DNA of 60,000 nucleotides from Prorocentrum cordatum (taxonomy: Eukaryota; Sar; Dinophyceae; Prorocentrales; Prorocentraceae): assembly GCA_963575745.1 (NCBI GenBank), contig CAUYUJ010004780.1, positions 1,159,757 through 1,219,756 of the forward strand, read 5' to 3'. Numbering within the stretch: the stretch's first letter is position 1; each line of letters begins with the position of its first letter. The position numbers and the translations under genes are program-made. The notes under the pieces are model-generated. The model was not told where the DNA came from and did not search any database. It was given only the letters and a program-made list of their open reading frames with translations. Of this stretch, positions 8,738-18,699 are shown piece after piece.

Positions 8738-11075
8738 TCCTCACACGTTTCGTGGCCCCATAGGGAGCCCCACCGAAGGTCCCAGTGCTACCGTCCGCAT
8801 GGTTCACCCCCACCCAATACAGTGTTTCGTGGCCCCATAGGAAGCCCCACCGAAGGTCCCGGTGCTACCGTCCGCATGCGTCCCCCCCACCGAATACAGC
8901 GTTTCGTGACCCTATAGGGAACCCCACCGAAGGTCCCGGTGCTACCGTCTGCATGCGTCCCTCCCACCCAGTACAGCGCTTCGTGGCCCCATAGGGAGCC
9001 CCCCCGAAGGTCCCAGTGCTACCGTCCGCATGCGTCCCCCCCACCCAGTACAACGTTTCGTGGCCCCATAGGGAACCCCATCGAATGTCCCCGTGGCGCA
9101 GTCCGCATGCGTTCCACCCACCCAATACAGCGTTCCGTGGCCCCGCAGGGGGCCCCGCCGAAGGTCCCAGTGATACCGTTCGCATGCGTCCCCCACACAC
9201 AGTACAGCGTTTCGTGGCCCCATAGGGAGAGCCACCGAAGGTCCCAGTGTTACCGTCTGCATGCGTCCCCCCCCCCCCCCCCCCCCCCGTACAGCGCTTC
9301 GTTGCCCCATAGAGAGCCCCACCGAAGCCCCTGGGACTGTCCGCGTGCGTCCCGGAAATCTAATTTGGCATTTTCACCCCACCCAATACGGCGTTTCGTG
9401 GCCCCATGGAGAGCCCCACCGGAGCCCCCAGTGGGACTGTCCGCGTGCGTCCCTGAAACACAACTTTGGTATATTCACATCACCCACTGCGGCGGTTCGT
9501 GACCCCGTAGAGAGCTCCACCGAAGCCCCCAGTGGGACCGTCCGCATGCGTCTCGGAAGCCCTATTTGGCATTTTCACCCACCCAGTACAACGCTTCGTG
9601 GCCCAAAAGGGAGCTCCGCCGAAACCCCCAGTGGGACCGTCCGCATGCGTCCCGGAAACCAAATTTGGCACACCCCTCATACGTTTCGTGGCCCCATAGG
9701 GAGCTCCACCGAAGCCACCACTGGGACGGCCCGCGTGCGTCCCACACACCAGGTTTTGCATTTTCTCCCCACCCAATACGGCGTTTCGTGGGCCCATAGG
9801 GAGTTCGCCCGACGGCCCCAGTTCTACCGCCCGCATGCGTTCACCCCCACCCAGTGCAGCGCTTCGTGGCCCCATAGGGAGCTCCACCGAAGGTCCCCGC
9901 AACTGCATATGGTTGGGTCCGTCGCCACGATCATGAAGAGACGGTCCCCGCGTCTCCTCCTCATGCTCCTCCTGGTCCCTCTTCTCCTCCTCTCACGCTT
10001 CTCCCCCACATGCGTCTCCCCCACCCAATACAACGTTTCGTGGCCCCATAGGGAGGTCCACCTAGGCCCCAGTGGTGTGTATCACATGCGTCTCCACCGC
10101 CCAGTACAGCGTTTCGTGGCCCCATAGGGAGGTCCACCTTGGGCCCCAGTGGTGTGTATCACATGCGTCTCCCCCGCCCAGTACAACGTTTCGTGGCCCC
10201 ATAGGGAAGTCCACCTAAGGCCCCAATTGTGTGTATCACATGCGTCTCCCCCGCCCAGTACAACGTTTCGTGGCCCCATAGGGAGGTCCACCTAAGGTCC
10301 CAGTGGTGTGTATCACATGCACCTCCTTCACCCAGTCCAGCGTTTCGTGGCCCCATAGGAGCTCCGCCGAAGGTCCCCGTGGCGCACTCCGGATGCGTTT
10401 CCCTCAGCCAGTACAGCGTTTCGTGGCCTCATATGGAGCCCCGCCGGAGGTCCCCATGGCGCAGTCCGCATGCGTCTCCCCCACCCAGTGCAGCCAGCGT
10501 TTCGTGGCCCCAGAATGGGGCTCCGCCGAACGTCCCCGTGGCGCAGTCCGCATGCGTCTCCCCCACCCAATACAGCGTTCCGTGGCCCCATAGGGGCTCC
10601 GCCGAAGGTCCCCGCGGCGCAGTCCGCGTGCGTCTCACTCACCCAGTACAGCGTTTCGTGGCCCCATAGGGGCTCAGCCGAAGGTCCCCGTGGCGCAGTC
10701 CGCATCAGTACAACGTTTCGTGGCCCCATATGGGGCCCCACCGAAGGTCCCCGTGGCGCAGTCGGCATGCGTCTCCCCCACCCAGTACGACCGAAGGTTT
10801 CCGTGGCGCAGTCCGCATGCGTCTCCCCGCACCCAGTGCAGCGTTTCGTGGCCCCATAGTGGCTCCGCCGAAGGTCCCCGCGGCGCAGTCCGCGTGCGTT
10901 TCCACACCCAGTACAACGTTTCGTGGCCCTATAGGGGCTCCACCGAAGGTCCCCGTGGCGCAATCCGCATGCGGTTCCCCCGCCCAGTACAGCGTGTCGT
11001 GGCCCCATAGGGAGCCCCACCGAAGGCCCCCGTGGCGCAGTCCGCGTGCGTCTCCCCCACCCAATGCACCTCCGT
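8738..11075 (+). repeat. Family A satellite, 77-bp array (about 30 copies)
   Basis: The phrase GTTTCGTGG begins at 8747, 8824, 8901, 8978 and 9055, an exact 77-bp step; it then continues with units of 76-77 bp and, around 9300-9880, longer ones. Every unit carries the core TTTCGTGGCCCCATAGGG followed by AGCTCCACCGAAGG, an imperfect dyad, and most carry GTCCGCATGCG. Sub-blocks differ in the inter-core sequence: ACCGTCCGCATGCG (8740-9290), CCCGGAAA..TTGGCATTTTC (9340-9790), GTGGTGTGTATCACATGCG (10,060-10,330) and CCCCGTGGCGCAGTCCGC (10,370-11,050). One end-block variant (9905-9950) interrupts it. Confidence 0.95.
9905..9990 (-). repeat. Variant end block plus TCC tract inside the 77-bp array
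   Basis: GGTTGGGTCCGTCGCC..GAAGAGACGGTCCCCGCG followed by CTCCTCCT matches the end block at 8130-8175 and, reversed, at 49,185-49,245. It sits between two sub-blocks of the family A array. Confidence 0.6.
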
Positions 11076-11295
11076 CGGAGGCCGTCGGAGTTCCGCGCCT
11101 CGCTCGCCCGTCGTCACTCTGCCCAGCGGCAAGAGCCTTGCCCGCTATCAGCCAGCCAGCTAGCTCTCTTTGCTCCGCGCAGCGGACGACCCGCGCGCGT
11201 CGCTGGGACCCCTCGGGGGCGACCTGCGCGCGTCGCGGAGACTCCGCGCTGCGCTGCGCCCGCAGCCTTGGACTTTTGAGTGCGCGGGCAAAGAG
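11076..11295 (-). repeat. GC-rich module, inverted copy of 47,430-47,700
   Basis: Read in reverse complement this stretch matches 47,430-47,600: the shared parts are AGCGGACGACCCGCGCGCG, CGCGTCGCGGAGACTCCGCG, CTGCCCAGCGGCAAGAGCC and TTGCCCGCTATC. It directly follows the family A array and the whole pair is inverted at the second locus. It has no stable coding signal. Confidence 0.75.
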
Positions 11296-11299
11296 GGAA

Positions 11300-11470
11300 T
11301 AAAAACAGGGGAGGAAGCGGGCGCGATCCCCGCGGGGGGGCGCGACGACACTGGCGTCGCGGCGCGCGGGCGATGCCGTCGGGGAGTCCCGGGGAAGCTC
11401 CTTGCGGCGGCCACGCCCAGCGTCACGAGTACCCAGAGGCAGTCATTCTCAAACTATTGACATTCATATA
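11300..11470. other. Unassigned GC-rich stretch
   Basis: No recognisable gene, repeat or RNA. Confidence 0.3.
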
Positions 11471-11605
11471 CACTTACACCATGCTTTGTCATACTCGCAT
11501 TCATGCACGTAGACTCGCTCGCACGCAGATTTATTCACAGTCAGACGCGCTCGCGCTCAGATTCACCCGCGCTCAGTCTCCCCACGTACTCAGATCAATC
11601 ATTTT
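11470..11605 (+). repeat. Degenerate minisatellite rich in ACTCGC/CAGATTCA words
   Basis: ACTCGCATTCATGCACGTAG, CTCGCTCGCACGCAGATTT, CAGTCAGACGCGCTCGC and GCTCAGATTCACCCGC follow one another. The end of the window (59,945-60,000) has the same vocabulary (ACTCGCACCCAGACTCACTC, CACTCAGATTCATT). Confidence 0.5.
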
Positions 11606-11609
11606 CGTT

Positions 11610-11760
11610 CGCGTTGTGTACCACGCCGCTCATTTCGGCACACCCCTAGCACGGTTCGTTGCCTCATAGGGATAAACAGTGAATCACAATTGCGGTACTC
11701 ACACTTGCATATTGTTGGGTCCTTCGTCAGGCATTTTTTTTTCTCCTCCTCCTCCTCCTC
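11610..11760 (+). repeat. Solo family A core and end-block remnant
   Basis: GGTTCGTTGCCTCATAGGG (about 11,651-11,669) is a diverged family A core, and TTGTTGGGTCCTTCG (about 11,711-11,725) followed by a CTCCTCC tract is a short end-block remnant. The order array, GC module, solo core, end block is mirrored at 45.4-49.2 kb. Confidence 0.5.
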
Positions 11761-11789
11761 GAACATCCCTCTTCCATCACCGCCGCGAC

Positions 11790-12045
11790 GATGATGAGCA
11801 CGACGACGACGACAACAATCACGACGACGGCGACGATCTTAAATTCAACCATCAGAGCTGCCCCATAAGGCGTTCTGACCAAGGCCTCTCGTGGTGGCGA
11901 GGGTCCCCTGGAGGCACCCAATGGACGACGAACATTGTCGTCCTCGTCGTCGCCCGTGTCGGCCCCAAACACGTTCAGATCCTCGTCGTCCTTGCCGTCG
12001 TTGTCCTCGTCTTCGTCGTCGTCGCCCTTTCCAAATCTCCGACGT
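11790..12045. repeat. GAC/GTC-rich degenerate microsatellite
   Basis: Interrupted ACGACG (11,790-11,840) and GTCGTC (11,935-12,030) runs flank a short unassigned piece. Confidence 0.7.
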
Positions 12046-12350
12046 CGTGAATTTTGAGTCCGTGGGCCCTGGAACTCTCGATCCCTTCACCAGGGACTGG
12101 TTCTTCGTCCTGGGCCGTTACTGGATGATCCAGCCCGAAATCAACTTCCCAATGGACCCAAGTTGCGAAACAATTGCCGTCTCCTGCTTTTCGTGCCGCC
12201 AGATGCTTTTGGTCCAAGGGGCAATCGTCAACCCCTGGACCCGTCCCGGGCCTTCTTCCGCCCAGAATGTCGAAGCGGATCCAGCCGCGGCAACGAAGAG
12301 GCTCCAGGAGGTCACAAAGACACAAGCAAGTCAAAACACGTTGATCCTAG
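12045..12350 (+). CDS. Possible exon between two GTC tracts (unidentified)
   Basis: The + frame is open from before 12,045 to beyond 12,350 and reads a varied, non-repetitive sequence: FESVGPGTLDPFTRDWFF, VLGRYWMIQPEINFP, CETIAVSCFSCRQMLL and WTRPGPSSAQNVEADP. Third codon positions are mostly G or C, better than on the opposite strand, which is also open. There is no start or stop within it, so if real it is an internal exon whose edges lie in the repeats. No family is recognised; two closely spaced Cys pairs are the only notable residues. Chance openness in GC-rich DNA is the alternative. Confidence 0.35.
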
Positions 12351-12377
12351 TCCTGGGCGACCGCCGTCGCCGTCGTT

Positions 12378-12409
<32 letters not shown>

Positions 12410-12410
12410 A

Positions 12411-12455
<45 letters not shown>

Positions 12456-12593
12456 GTCGTCGTCGTCATCGCCGCCGCCGCCGCTGCCGCTGTAACCAGG
12501 GTCGTTGTGGTCGTTGTGGCCGTAGTTGTGGTCGTGGTCGTCGTCGCCGTCGTCGATGACAACCTCGACCCTCGGTCCTCGTGGACCATCACC

Positions 12594-12658
<65 letters not shown>

Positions 12659-12830
12659 GGTCGTTGTCGTGGTGGTCGCTTCCCATCGTCGTCGTTATCG
12701 CCGTCGCCGACGTCGACCCACAACCCTCGATGACCATCACCACCACCGTCGTCGTCGTCCTGGTCGTTATGGTCATCGTGGCCGTGGTCGTCACCGTTGT
12801 CGTCGTCGTCGCCGTCGCCGCCGCCGTCTT
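12350..12830 (+). repeat. (GTC)n microsatellite complex
   Basis: GTC/GCC trinucleotides dominate, purest at 12,598-12,657. Two variants of a short non-repeat insert (ACCCTCGRTGACCATCACC-like) occur at about 12,565-12,597 and 12,720-12,750. Confidence 0.95.
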
Positions 12831-13045
12831 CGTCGGCCTCCCTATTCATCTGTTGCCTCTTTGCTCTCCCCTGTTATCTTCCTCCCTCTTCCTTCTTCTT
12901 CTCCTCCTCCCTATTTCTCCGCACAAGCCAGAAAGGCCACTCAAACTTGAGGCCGACGGGTATGTGTGGGGGTGCCGTGTTGCTGGCGCCAAGTGGGTGT
13001 TCCGCCCACCCACCAGGGTACAAAAAGGGTACCCCAGCCGTAGAC
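12825..13045 (+). repeat. Direct repeat, copy 1 (copy 2 at 44,935-45,150)
   Basis: Starting at CGTCTTCGTCGGC, the flank of the GTC tract continues with TTTGCTCTCCCCTGTTATC, a C/T-rich stretch, AAACCAGAAGGCC-like words, GAGGCCGACGGGTATG and GCCCACCCACCAGGGT. The same order and close sequence occur after the GTC tract at 44.9 kb on the same strand. Confidence 0.8.
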
Positions 13046-13086
13046 GACGAAGACCCGATGTTCGACTGGCACAACCAACACCATCT

Positions 13087-13117
<31 letters not shown>

Positions 13118-13600
13118 GTCGTCGTTGTCGTCGTGGTGGTGTTGGTCGTGGGCGTACTCGTTGTGGTATTCGTCGCCCCTGGTGGCTGCCACACCCAGGG
13201 TCTCTGGCGGCCCTTCGGGACGACTCGGGGACCCCCAGGATGCTCTTGACGAGGCGGAACTGCCGAAACGCATCCCGTGGTTGCACAACCCCTGGGAAAC
13301 GACGACAACGCCCGGCTGGCCCGCACCGAAGGGCCGCTCCGGCGAACGGGCTACTGTCCCGCGCGGTCGAACCTCGAGGGGGCGCAGCGAGGGCCGACGA
13401 CGATCTCGAAGACGACGGCCCCCGAGGGCCCCCCTGGGGCCTACGCTGAGCCAGCTGGCCTCCGTGGTGGCCGCCTGCCGCAGCGCCCACTCGCCCGTGC
13501 CCGCGCCGAGCTCCAGGAACGCGGGCCGCGAGGGGGCCTCTTGGGTCGCGGACCGGTCCCCCTCCCTCCCACTCTCTCAAGCCTCTGTCCTCCTCGTCCT
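13045..13600. other. GTC tract and unassigned GC-rich sequence
   Basis: A short GTC run (13,085-13,140) is followed by about 400 GC-rich bases open in several frames on both strands. Either strand could hold an exon, but nothing recognisable decides it. Confidence 0.3.
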
Positions 13601-14800
13601 CCTCCTCCTCTTCCTCCTCCTCCTCCTCTTCCTCCTCCTCCTCCTCTTCCTCCTCCTCCTCCTCCTCCTCCTCCTCCTCTCCTCCTCCCCTTCTTCCTCG
13701 GACCTCTTCGTCCTTCAACCTCCTCCTCCCTCCCTCCTGCCTCCGCCTCCCTCCTCCCTCCACCAGCCTCCTCCTCCTCCTCCTCCTCCTCCTCCTCATC
13801 CTTCCCCTCCTCCCTCGTTCCACTTCCCTCCTCCTTACTCGTCCTTCTCGTCCTTATTCCTTCTCCCTTCTCTCTTCCCTCCTCCCTTGCCCCTCACCTC
13901 CCTCCTCCCTCCTCCTCCTTCCTCCTCCTCCTCCTCCTTGTCCTCCTCCCCGTCCTGTTCCTCCTCCTTCTCCCTCTTCCCTCCTCCTCCCTCCCTCCTC
14001 TCTCCTCCCTCTTCCCTCCTTCATTTCCCTCAATCCTCCTCCCCCGTCTTCCCTTCTCCCTCCTTCCTCCTCCTTCCTCCCTCCCCTTCCTTTGCGTTAG
14101 ACCAACCTGAGCGTGAAGCTGTGGCGAAAAAACGACTCGGTAAAAAAAACACCTGGCGGGCGCCGCGGAAAACGTATCCCTCCTCTTCCTCCTCCTCCTC
14201 CTCCTCTTCCTCCTCCTCCCGCCCCTCCCTCACTTCCCTCTCCCTTCCTCCTCCTTCCTCGTCCTCATCGTCCTTCTCGTCCTCCTCCCCCCTCCCTCCT
14301 CCCACATGCTTTCTCTCTTCGCTCCTCCCTCCCCCTCCTGGCTCCTCCCTTCTCCCTTCTTGTTCCTCCCTCCTCCCTCGTCCGTCCTTCCTCATCTATC
14401 CTCCTTCCTCCCTCCTCTCTTCTCGTCTCTTCTCCCTCCTCAATCTTTCTTCACACTTCCTTTCTCTTCTTTCCTTCCTCCTCCCTCCTCCTCCGTCCTC
14501 CGTCCTCCGTCCTCCCTCTTCCCTCCTCCTTCATCCTTCCCCCCTCCTTCCCTTCCTCCTTTTCTTTTCCCTTTCTCCCTCCCTCCCGTTCCTCGTGCCC
14601 CTACTCCTTCCCTTCCTCCCTTCCTCCCTATTCTTCCTCATCCTCTTCCTCTTCCTCCTCCTCCTCCTTGTCCTCCTCCTCCTTCTCCTTCTCCTCGTCC
14701 TCCTCCCTTCTCCTCCTCCTCGTCCTCCTCCTCCCCCTCTCCCCCTCCCCCTCCCCCTCCCCCTCCTCCTCCTCCTTCTCCTCCTCCTCAAGCTCCGTCC
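13600..14800 (+). repeat. 1.2 kb polypyrimidine tract 5' of LINE B
   Basis: The + strand is almost unbroken C/T (CCTCCTCC, CTTCCTCC, CCCTCCTCC) apart from a short normal-composition window at about 14,090-14,175. It ends right before the first recognisable part of LINE B. Long poly-Ser/Leu/Pro frames here are artefacts of the composition. Confidence 0.95.
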
Positions 14801-14959
14801 CCGCGCGCCCCCCCAGATTGCGGAGTCCCTCAGCAAGAACGTCAGCCGCGATGGGGGCAGCCGTGCGCGTGGGACAGCCATGACCACTAGGGTGCCCCCC
14901 CTCCCTGGGGGCTGGCGGGCACGCCTAGTGCTCTGGATCGCGGCGCTGTGGCGGCGCCC

Positions 14960-15800
14960 AGGTGGGGGAGGCGAGGCCGGACAGCAGGGAATTGTTCGTG
15001 GCGACGTACAACCCTCCGGATCTTGTCTCGGCAAGGAGCGGCGCGGCCTCGGCGGCGCTGAAAGGCATCGGCATCATCGGCATGCCAAGGACCACCGTCC
15101 GCGCGTGGTACGGAAAACAGCACCACAAGACGACGGCGCCCCACCACCACGTGGTCCGCTTCGGCTGCACCCGCCCGGCGATGGTCAACACGAGTTGTGG
15201 GTGCTCGGTCTTCCTTTCGAAGCGCTACTTCCACGTGAGCAGCATCAGGAGGACCGTTCCCCCGCCAGCTGGCCTTTGGGGACGGGGAAGCCTCGTGCTG
15301 GTGGAGTCGGGCCCTCTTCTATTGGCGCTACTGGTTCTTTACTACCCACCTCGGTCGTCGCGACCTGGAGAGGCGAAGCTTTGGAAGTCTACTTGAAAAG
15401 CACATCACAACCTGGGCCCGAGAGGCCCTTCTGCAGGTACATCAGAGGTTCACGCTATTAATTTCTACAGGCTTGAGTTCGGGCTTCAAACGGTATCATT
15501 CAGATGGTGGAGTGGTCGGATCCGTTGGCAGTGATCGCGAACCTTTTTGTGGCCAACTTTTTCATGAGCTGCTCGACCAGATGCGGATGGCGTCTGTCAA
15601 CACCCACTAGGGCACTGGGAGCCCTTACTTCGGCATGCAGGGCGCCAACTCGCAGATCGACTTTGACTGCATCCCCCAGTCGGCGCTTGGTCTTGTGAGA
15701 TGGGCCTCTGCTTGGAAGCGCACGGGGGAGGCGGTCAGGGCCATGAATGCAATGTTAGACCACATCCGAATTCTAATGAGGTTTCTGTCGGTCGTTCCAG
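14960..15800 (+). pseudogene. Endonuclease domain of LINE B
   Basis: This domain nicks target DNA to prime reverse transcription. Visible blocks are ELFVATYNPPDLVSA (about 14,985-15,030), GCSVFLSKRYFHVSSI (about 15,197-15,250), GLWGRGSLVLVESGPLLL (about 15,270-15,325) and LVLYYPPRSS (about 15,330-15,360), matching the central strands of LINE endonucleases. After a frameshift come LLQVHQRFTLLIS, a reduced HSDGGVVGSVGSDREPFCG, NSQIDFDCIPQSALG (about 15,647-15,691, the 'S.IDY' block) and LDHIRILMRF (about 15,753-15,782), where the final catalytic Ser-Asp-His has lost its Ser. Confidence 0.75.
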
Positions 15801-17010
15801 TCAATACTCGACCCCCCCGTGAACGCTGGGACAAGCAACGGCTCGCAGAAGCCGTCATGCATGGGGCGGGGAGGGAGGAGTTCTTGGAAGATGTGCAGAA
15901 CGCGCTGCCCGAGATATCTCTGTCACTAGATATACTGGAGTCTCGGCCGACGGCAAGCGGAAATAAGCTATTGACGATGGCTACGATTCGACAGGTCGCC
16001 CTCCGTCATTTCTCACAGCAGAACATTTGGCCCGAATACGAAGTGCAACTGGAACAGAAGAACTGAGACTACTTGAAGAAATGACGTGCGCTCTTGGCCC
16101 AGGTATCGGCATCTTCCCTGGAACAAGCGAAGCAGGACGCGTTGCAGACGGAAACTCGCTCCTTGGGAGAGGCCATCCGTAGTTTTCCCAGAGCCCTCCT
16201 CTCCCTTCGACGGCAACGCACTAAAGAAAGGCAACAATACACCCAGATGGAGCTGACGCAAATTTGGCGGATTCGAGATATGGTGATGGTATCTCGACTC
16301 GCACGCTCGCTGGCGAGGACGGGCATAGGAGTGAAGAATCGCAACTACCGTGCACATGCCTCCTGCAATCCGACGGCGGACGAGTGGGTGGGTGGGCTTG
16401 CTGGCCACAAGGTCGCCACCCCGTTCTGCCATGATATTAGCGACGAGCATCTGCAATCGCTGAAGAAAACGGACGAGCATGCCCACCCAGACGCGTACGA
16501 GGTGACGCAGGAGGTCCTCACCCGAGCCCGGACCGACTTCCGCATGACGCTGAAGACCCCCCGTCGCATGACGATTGGCAAATTCGCTCCCTCTTGGTCA
16601 TGCCCGCCGGAGATGCTCAGAACGTTGGTGGCGCCATCCCGGATCAGCTCCCCAGCAGACAGCGCGAGGAAGACGACGGGTCTTGACTCCCGCCCGCCTC
16701 CGGTCATGGACGAGAGCCCGCAGGCCCCAGACCCGTGCGCTCGGGACCAGCTGCTCCACCTCGAGAGGTACGGCGCAGGGGTGGACCTGAACGGTGCTGT
16801 GGCGATTTCGCGGGCCGCTTTCGTCTCGATCTCGTTTTGCGTTGAATGCGGATTGAAGAAAAAACGAGGGAAAGCGAAAACAACACGAAAACGCAAAACA
16901 CCGTTTTGGTTCAGCCCTGGTACGGCGAGCCCCGCCGACGTCTCTTCAGGATGCTGCTCCAAGTCCGACGGGTACGACAGCTCCCCCAGCAGGCCCCCCC
17001 TGTCCTGAGG
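15800..17010 (+). pseudogene. Endonuclease-RT linker of LINE B
   Basis: Non-repetitive protein-like sequence continues in two long frames (to 16,066 and from 16,094 to 17,008). Segments such as RPPRERWDKQRLAEAV, YDIS-like HDISDEHLQSLKK and LARSLARTGIGVKNR resemble the linker usual between the endonuclease and RT of dinoflagellate LINEs. The end of the second frame becomes Lys/Arg-rich and Ser-rich. Confidence 0.6.
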
Positions 17011-17840
17011 CTTCGCCCCCCGGCAAGAAGAATGGCACGCCTGGACCTGGAGGCCACCGCCTCGTGCATGTGATGTTCGGCTGGTGGCGGGCGGTGGTCC
17101 GCGGAGGCCTTCCCCGAGGTGGGGCTTTTCGCTCGCCTGAGTGGGCCTTCGCTGCACGGGGCCGCCGACGAGAGCACCTGATGATGGCAGCGAGGATTGT
17201 GGCGCAAGAGCTACGGCGCCACCAACGCCTTCGGTTGTGGCAACGCGGACCTGACCGAGCAAGGCGTTCGTGCCCGCCTCGAAACCGCGGAGGAGGAGCT
17301 GGACGATGACGACGTTGATTTTGTTACGACGATCTCCAGGCGGCGAGGGCAGGTGCTGACGGTGATCGTGCCAGGCGCGGACACCGAGGTGGCGATCAAC
17401 AATGGCACGGGAGGCTCCGAGCCTGATCTGTTCAAGTTCAATTACCACATTACCGTTCAGAAGTGGGCTTTGGTGGACCAGGCGGCGACGGGGAAGTCCA
17501 TGCTGATTGGCTTCGACCATCGTCTGCCCACCGTTGACGTGAGCATCGGCGGCTTCATGGATGACATCTTCAAAACCCAAATGGTAGCAGCAGAGGCTCG
17601 TACGGCCAAGGACGTGGTGCTCTGCTCCCAAAGGAACGACGCGGACTTCGACCAGGCGCTGGCGGTGCGGGGGCATGGTGGGGCTACGAGCTGAAACACC
17701 TGGGCGCCTGGTTCAATGCAGCGAACTCTAACGCGAGCGAGCTGCAGGCGCGGCTGGCTGCTATCAACAAGGGCTGGATGATGGTGCAGGGCTTCTGGTA
17801 TTCTACGTTACCGAAGCGCGTCTTATCTCTTTAGTGAATT
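17010..17840 (+). pseudogene. Reverse transcriptase domain of LINE B
   Basis: Blocks in order: KKNGTPGPGGHRLVHV (about 17,026-17,075, the 'KPGG.RPI' block), SPEWAFAARGRRREHLMM (about 17,132-17,187), KSYGATNAFGCG (about 17,206-17,241), VLTVIVPGADTEVAINNG (about 17,353-17,406), and VDVSIGGFMDDIFKTQM (about 17,533-17,583). The M-D-D at 17,557-17,565 stands where F/YxDD is expected and keeps both catalytic Asp. The frame closes at 17,694, but HLGAWFNAANSNASELQARL and INKGWMMVQGFWYSTLP continue the thumb region in another frame to about 17,810. Confidence 0.8.
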
Positions 17841-17899
17841 GAGCAACGTCATCGGGTACAATCGCATCTTGCTGGACTGAGACCGGGGCGGGCCAGATC

Positions 17900-18620
17900 T
17901 GCAGCTCTATCTCACGGAAGCTACGATTGATAATGGGTGCAACGTTTAGCCTACAGGACGAGCACGCGAAGGTGATGACCACTCGTGAAGTATATCGTCA
18001 TTGGAATCTTGCCCCCTTCGCGCTGGAAGCAACAGTTCAGCGCCTCCAAGCTTGGCAAGATATTGCACGTCATCACCGCAACCATGCCCACATACTGGAG
18101 GTCTTCTTTGGCGAGATGGCGTGGGAGGCGACGAGCGATTACCGCTGCCCGCCTACTCTTGTGGCCTCTGGGCAGTTGAATTCAGGTGCTGTTGTTCGCG
18201 CGTCAACTGTGACGCGATCTCGAAGTCCTCTGCGGTTGCCCAGAAGCGGAATCCTTTTCGCTGGCATGGGAGAGCCGCTCGATGAGGGTCTTGATTTGGG
18301 ACGAGGATGTGAACGGCTTCTTTGTCTCCCTTGACTTTAAGTGCCTGCGGAGGGCCTTCTCTGCTGTACAATGGGCCCCGCCCAGTGCATTGGCGGAATC
18401 AGTACCCACAGCCTTGGACGGTGAAAACAGTTGGGAGGACCCCGAGGCTCGAGAGCTTGTATGCCAGATCCGAGGAGACCCTGAAGGCCCCATATGTGGA
18501 TCCAAATGCAAAACACGTGCAGCATTATTAGCGCACGTATGCCAATCACGACAAGCAGGACACGGAGGACACAATATATTTCACACACCTGGCCGAGGAA
18601 CTCATCCATAAACTGTGGCA
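17900..18620 (+). pseudogene. Post-RT region and C2H2-like zinc motif of LINE B
   Basis: MTTREVYRHWNLAPFALE (17,975-18,028) with RHHRNHAHILEVFFGE matches the region after RT in related elements. From 18,282 an open frame of 109 codons ends in ICGSKCKTRAALLAH with a following His/Gly cluster: Cys72, Cys76, His85 and His94, a C-x3-C...H...H arrangement at about 18,495-18,565. The element is taken to end near 18,620, just before the 85-bp array. Confidence 0.6.
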
Positions 18621-18699
18621 CGATATTCCAGACGAAGACGGAGACAGTACGGCACTAGCACGAGCATGGCACTCATGAGCAAAGTTTTTCCTCGAGTAG

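Larger units (their letters stand above)
14810..18620 (+). mobile_element. LINE B: degenerate non-LTR retrotransposon with endonuclease, RT and zinc motif
   Basis: The + strand carries, in order, an endonuclease/exonuclease/phosphatase-type domain (14,960-15,800), a long linker open for most of 15,635-17,008, an RT domain (17,010-17,830), a post-RT region (17,930-18,200) and a C2H2-like motif (18,495-18,570). Frame changes occur at about 15,400, 15,610, 16,065, 17,000, 17,690 and 17,835, so it is inactive, but less decayed than LINE A. No RNase H was found. The RT differs from that of LINE A, so this is a separate lineage. Confidence 0.85.

Noticed and set aside
7653-8840. 395-codon + strand frame with Ser/Pro and His runs
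   Set aside because: It is the translation of the 84-bp array, a polypyrimidine tract and the CAC/CAT microsatellite; neighbouring frames are equally open.
10370-11050. TGGCGCAGT words resembling a tRNA A box in 77-bp units
   Set aside because: No B box at the right distance and no acceptor stem or cloverleaf could be folded.
12312-12794. Asp-rich acidic protein on the minus strand
   Set aside because: Poly-Asp comes from the GTC microsatellite; there is no non-repeat core.
13116-15461. 781-codon + strand frame
   Set aside because: Most of it is a 1.2 kb C/T tract giving Ser, Leu and Pro; its last part is out of frame with the LINE B endonuclease.
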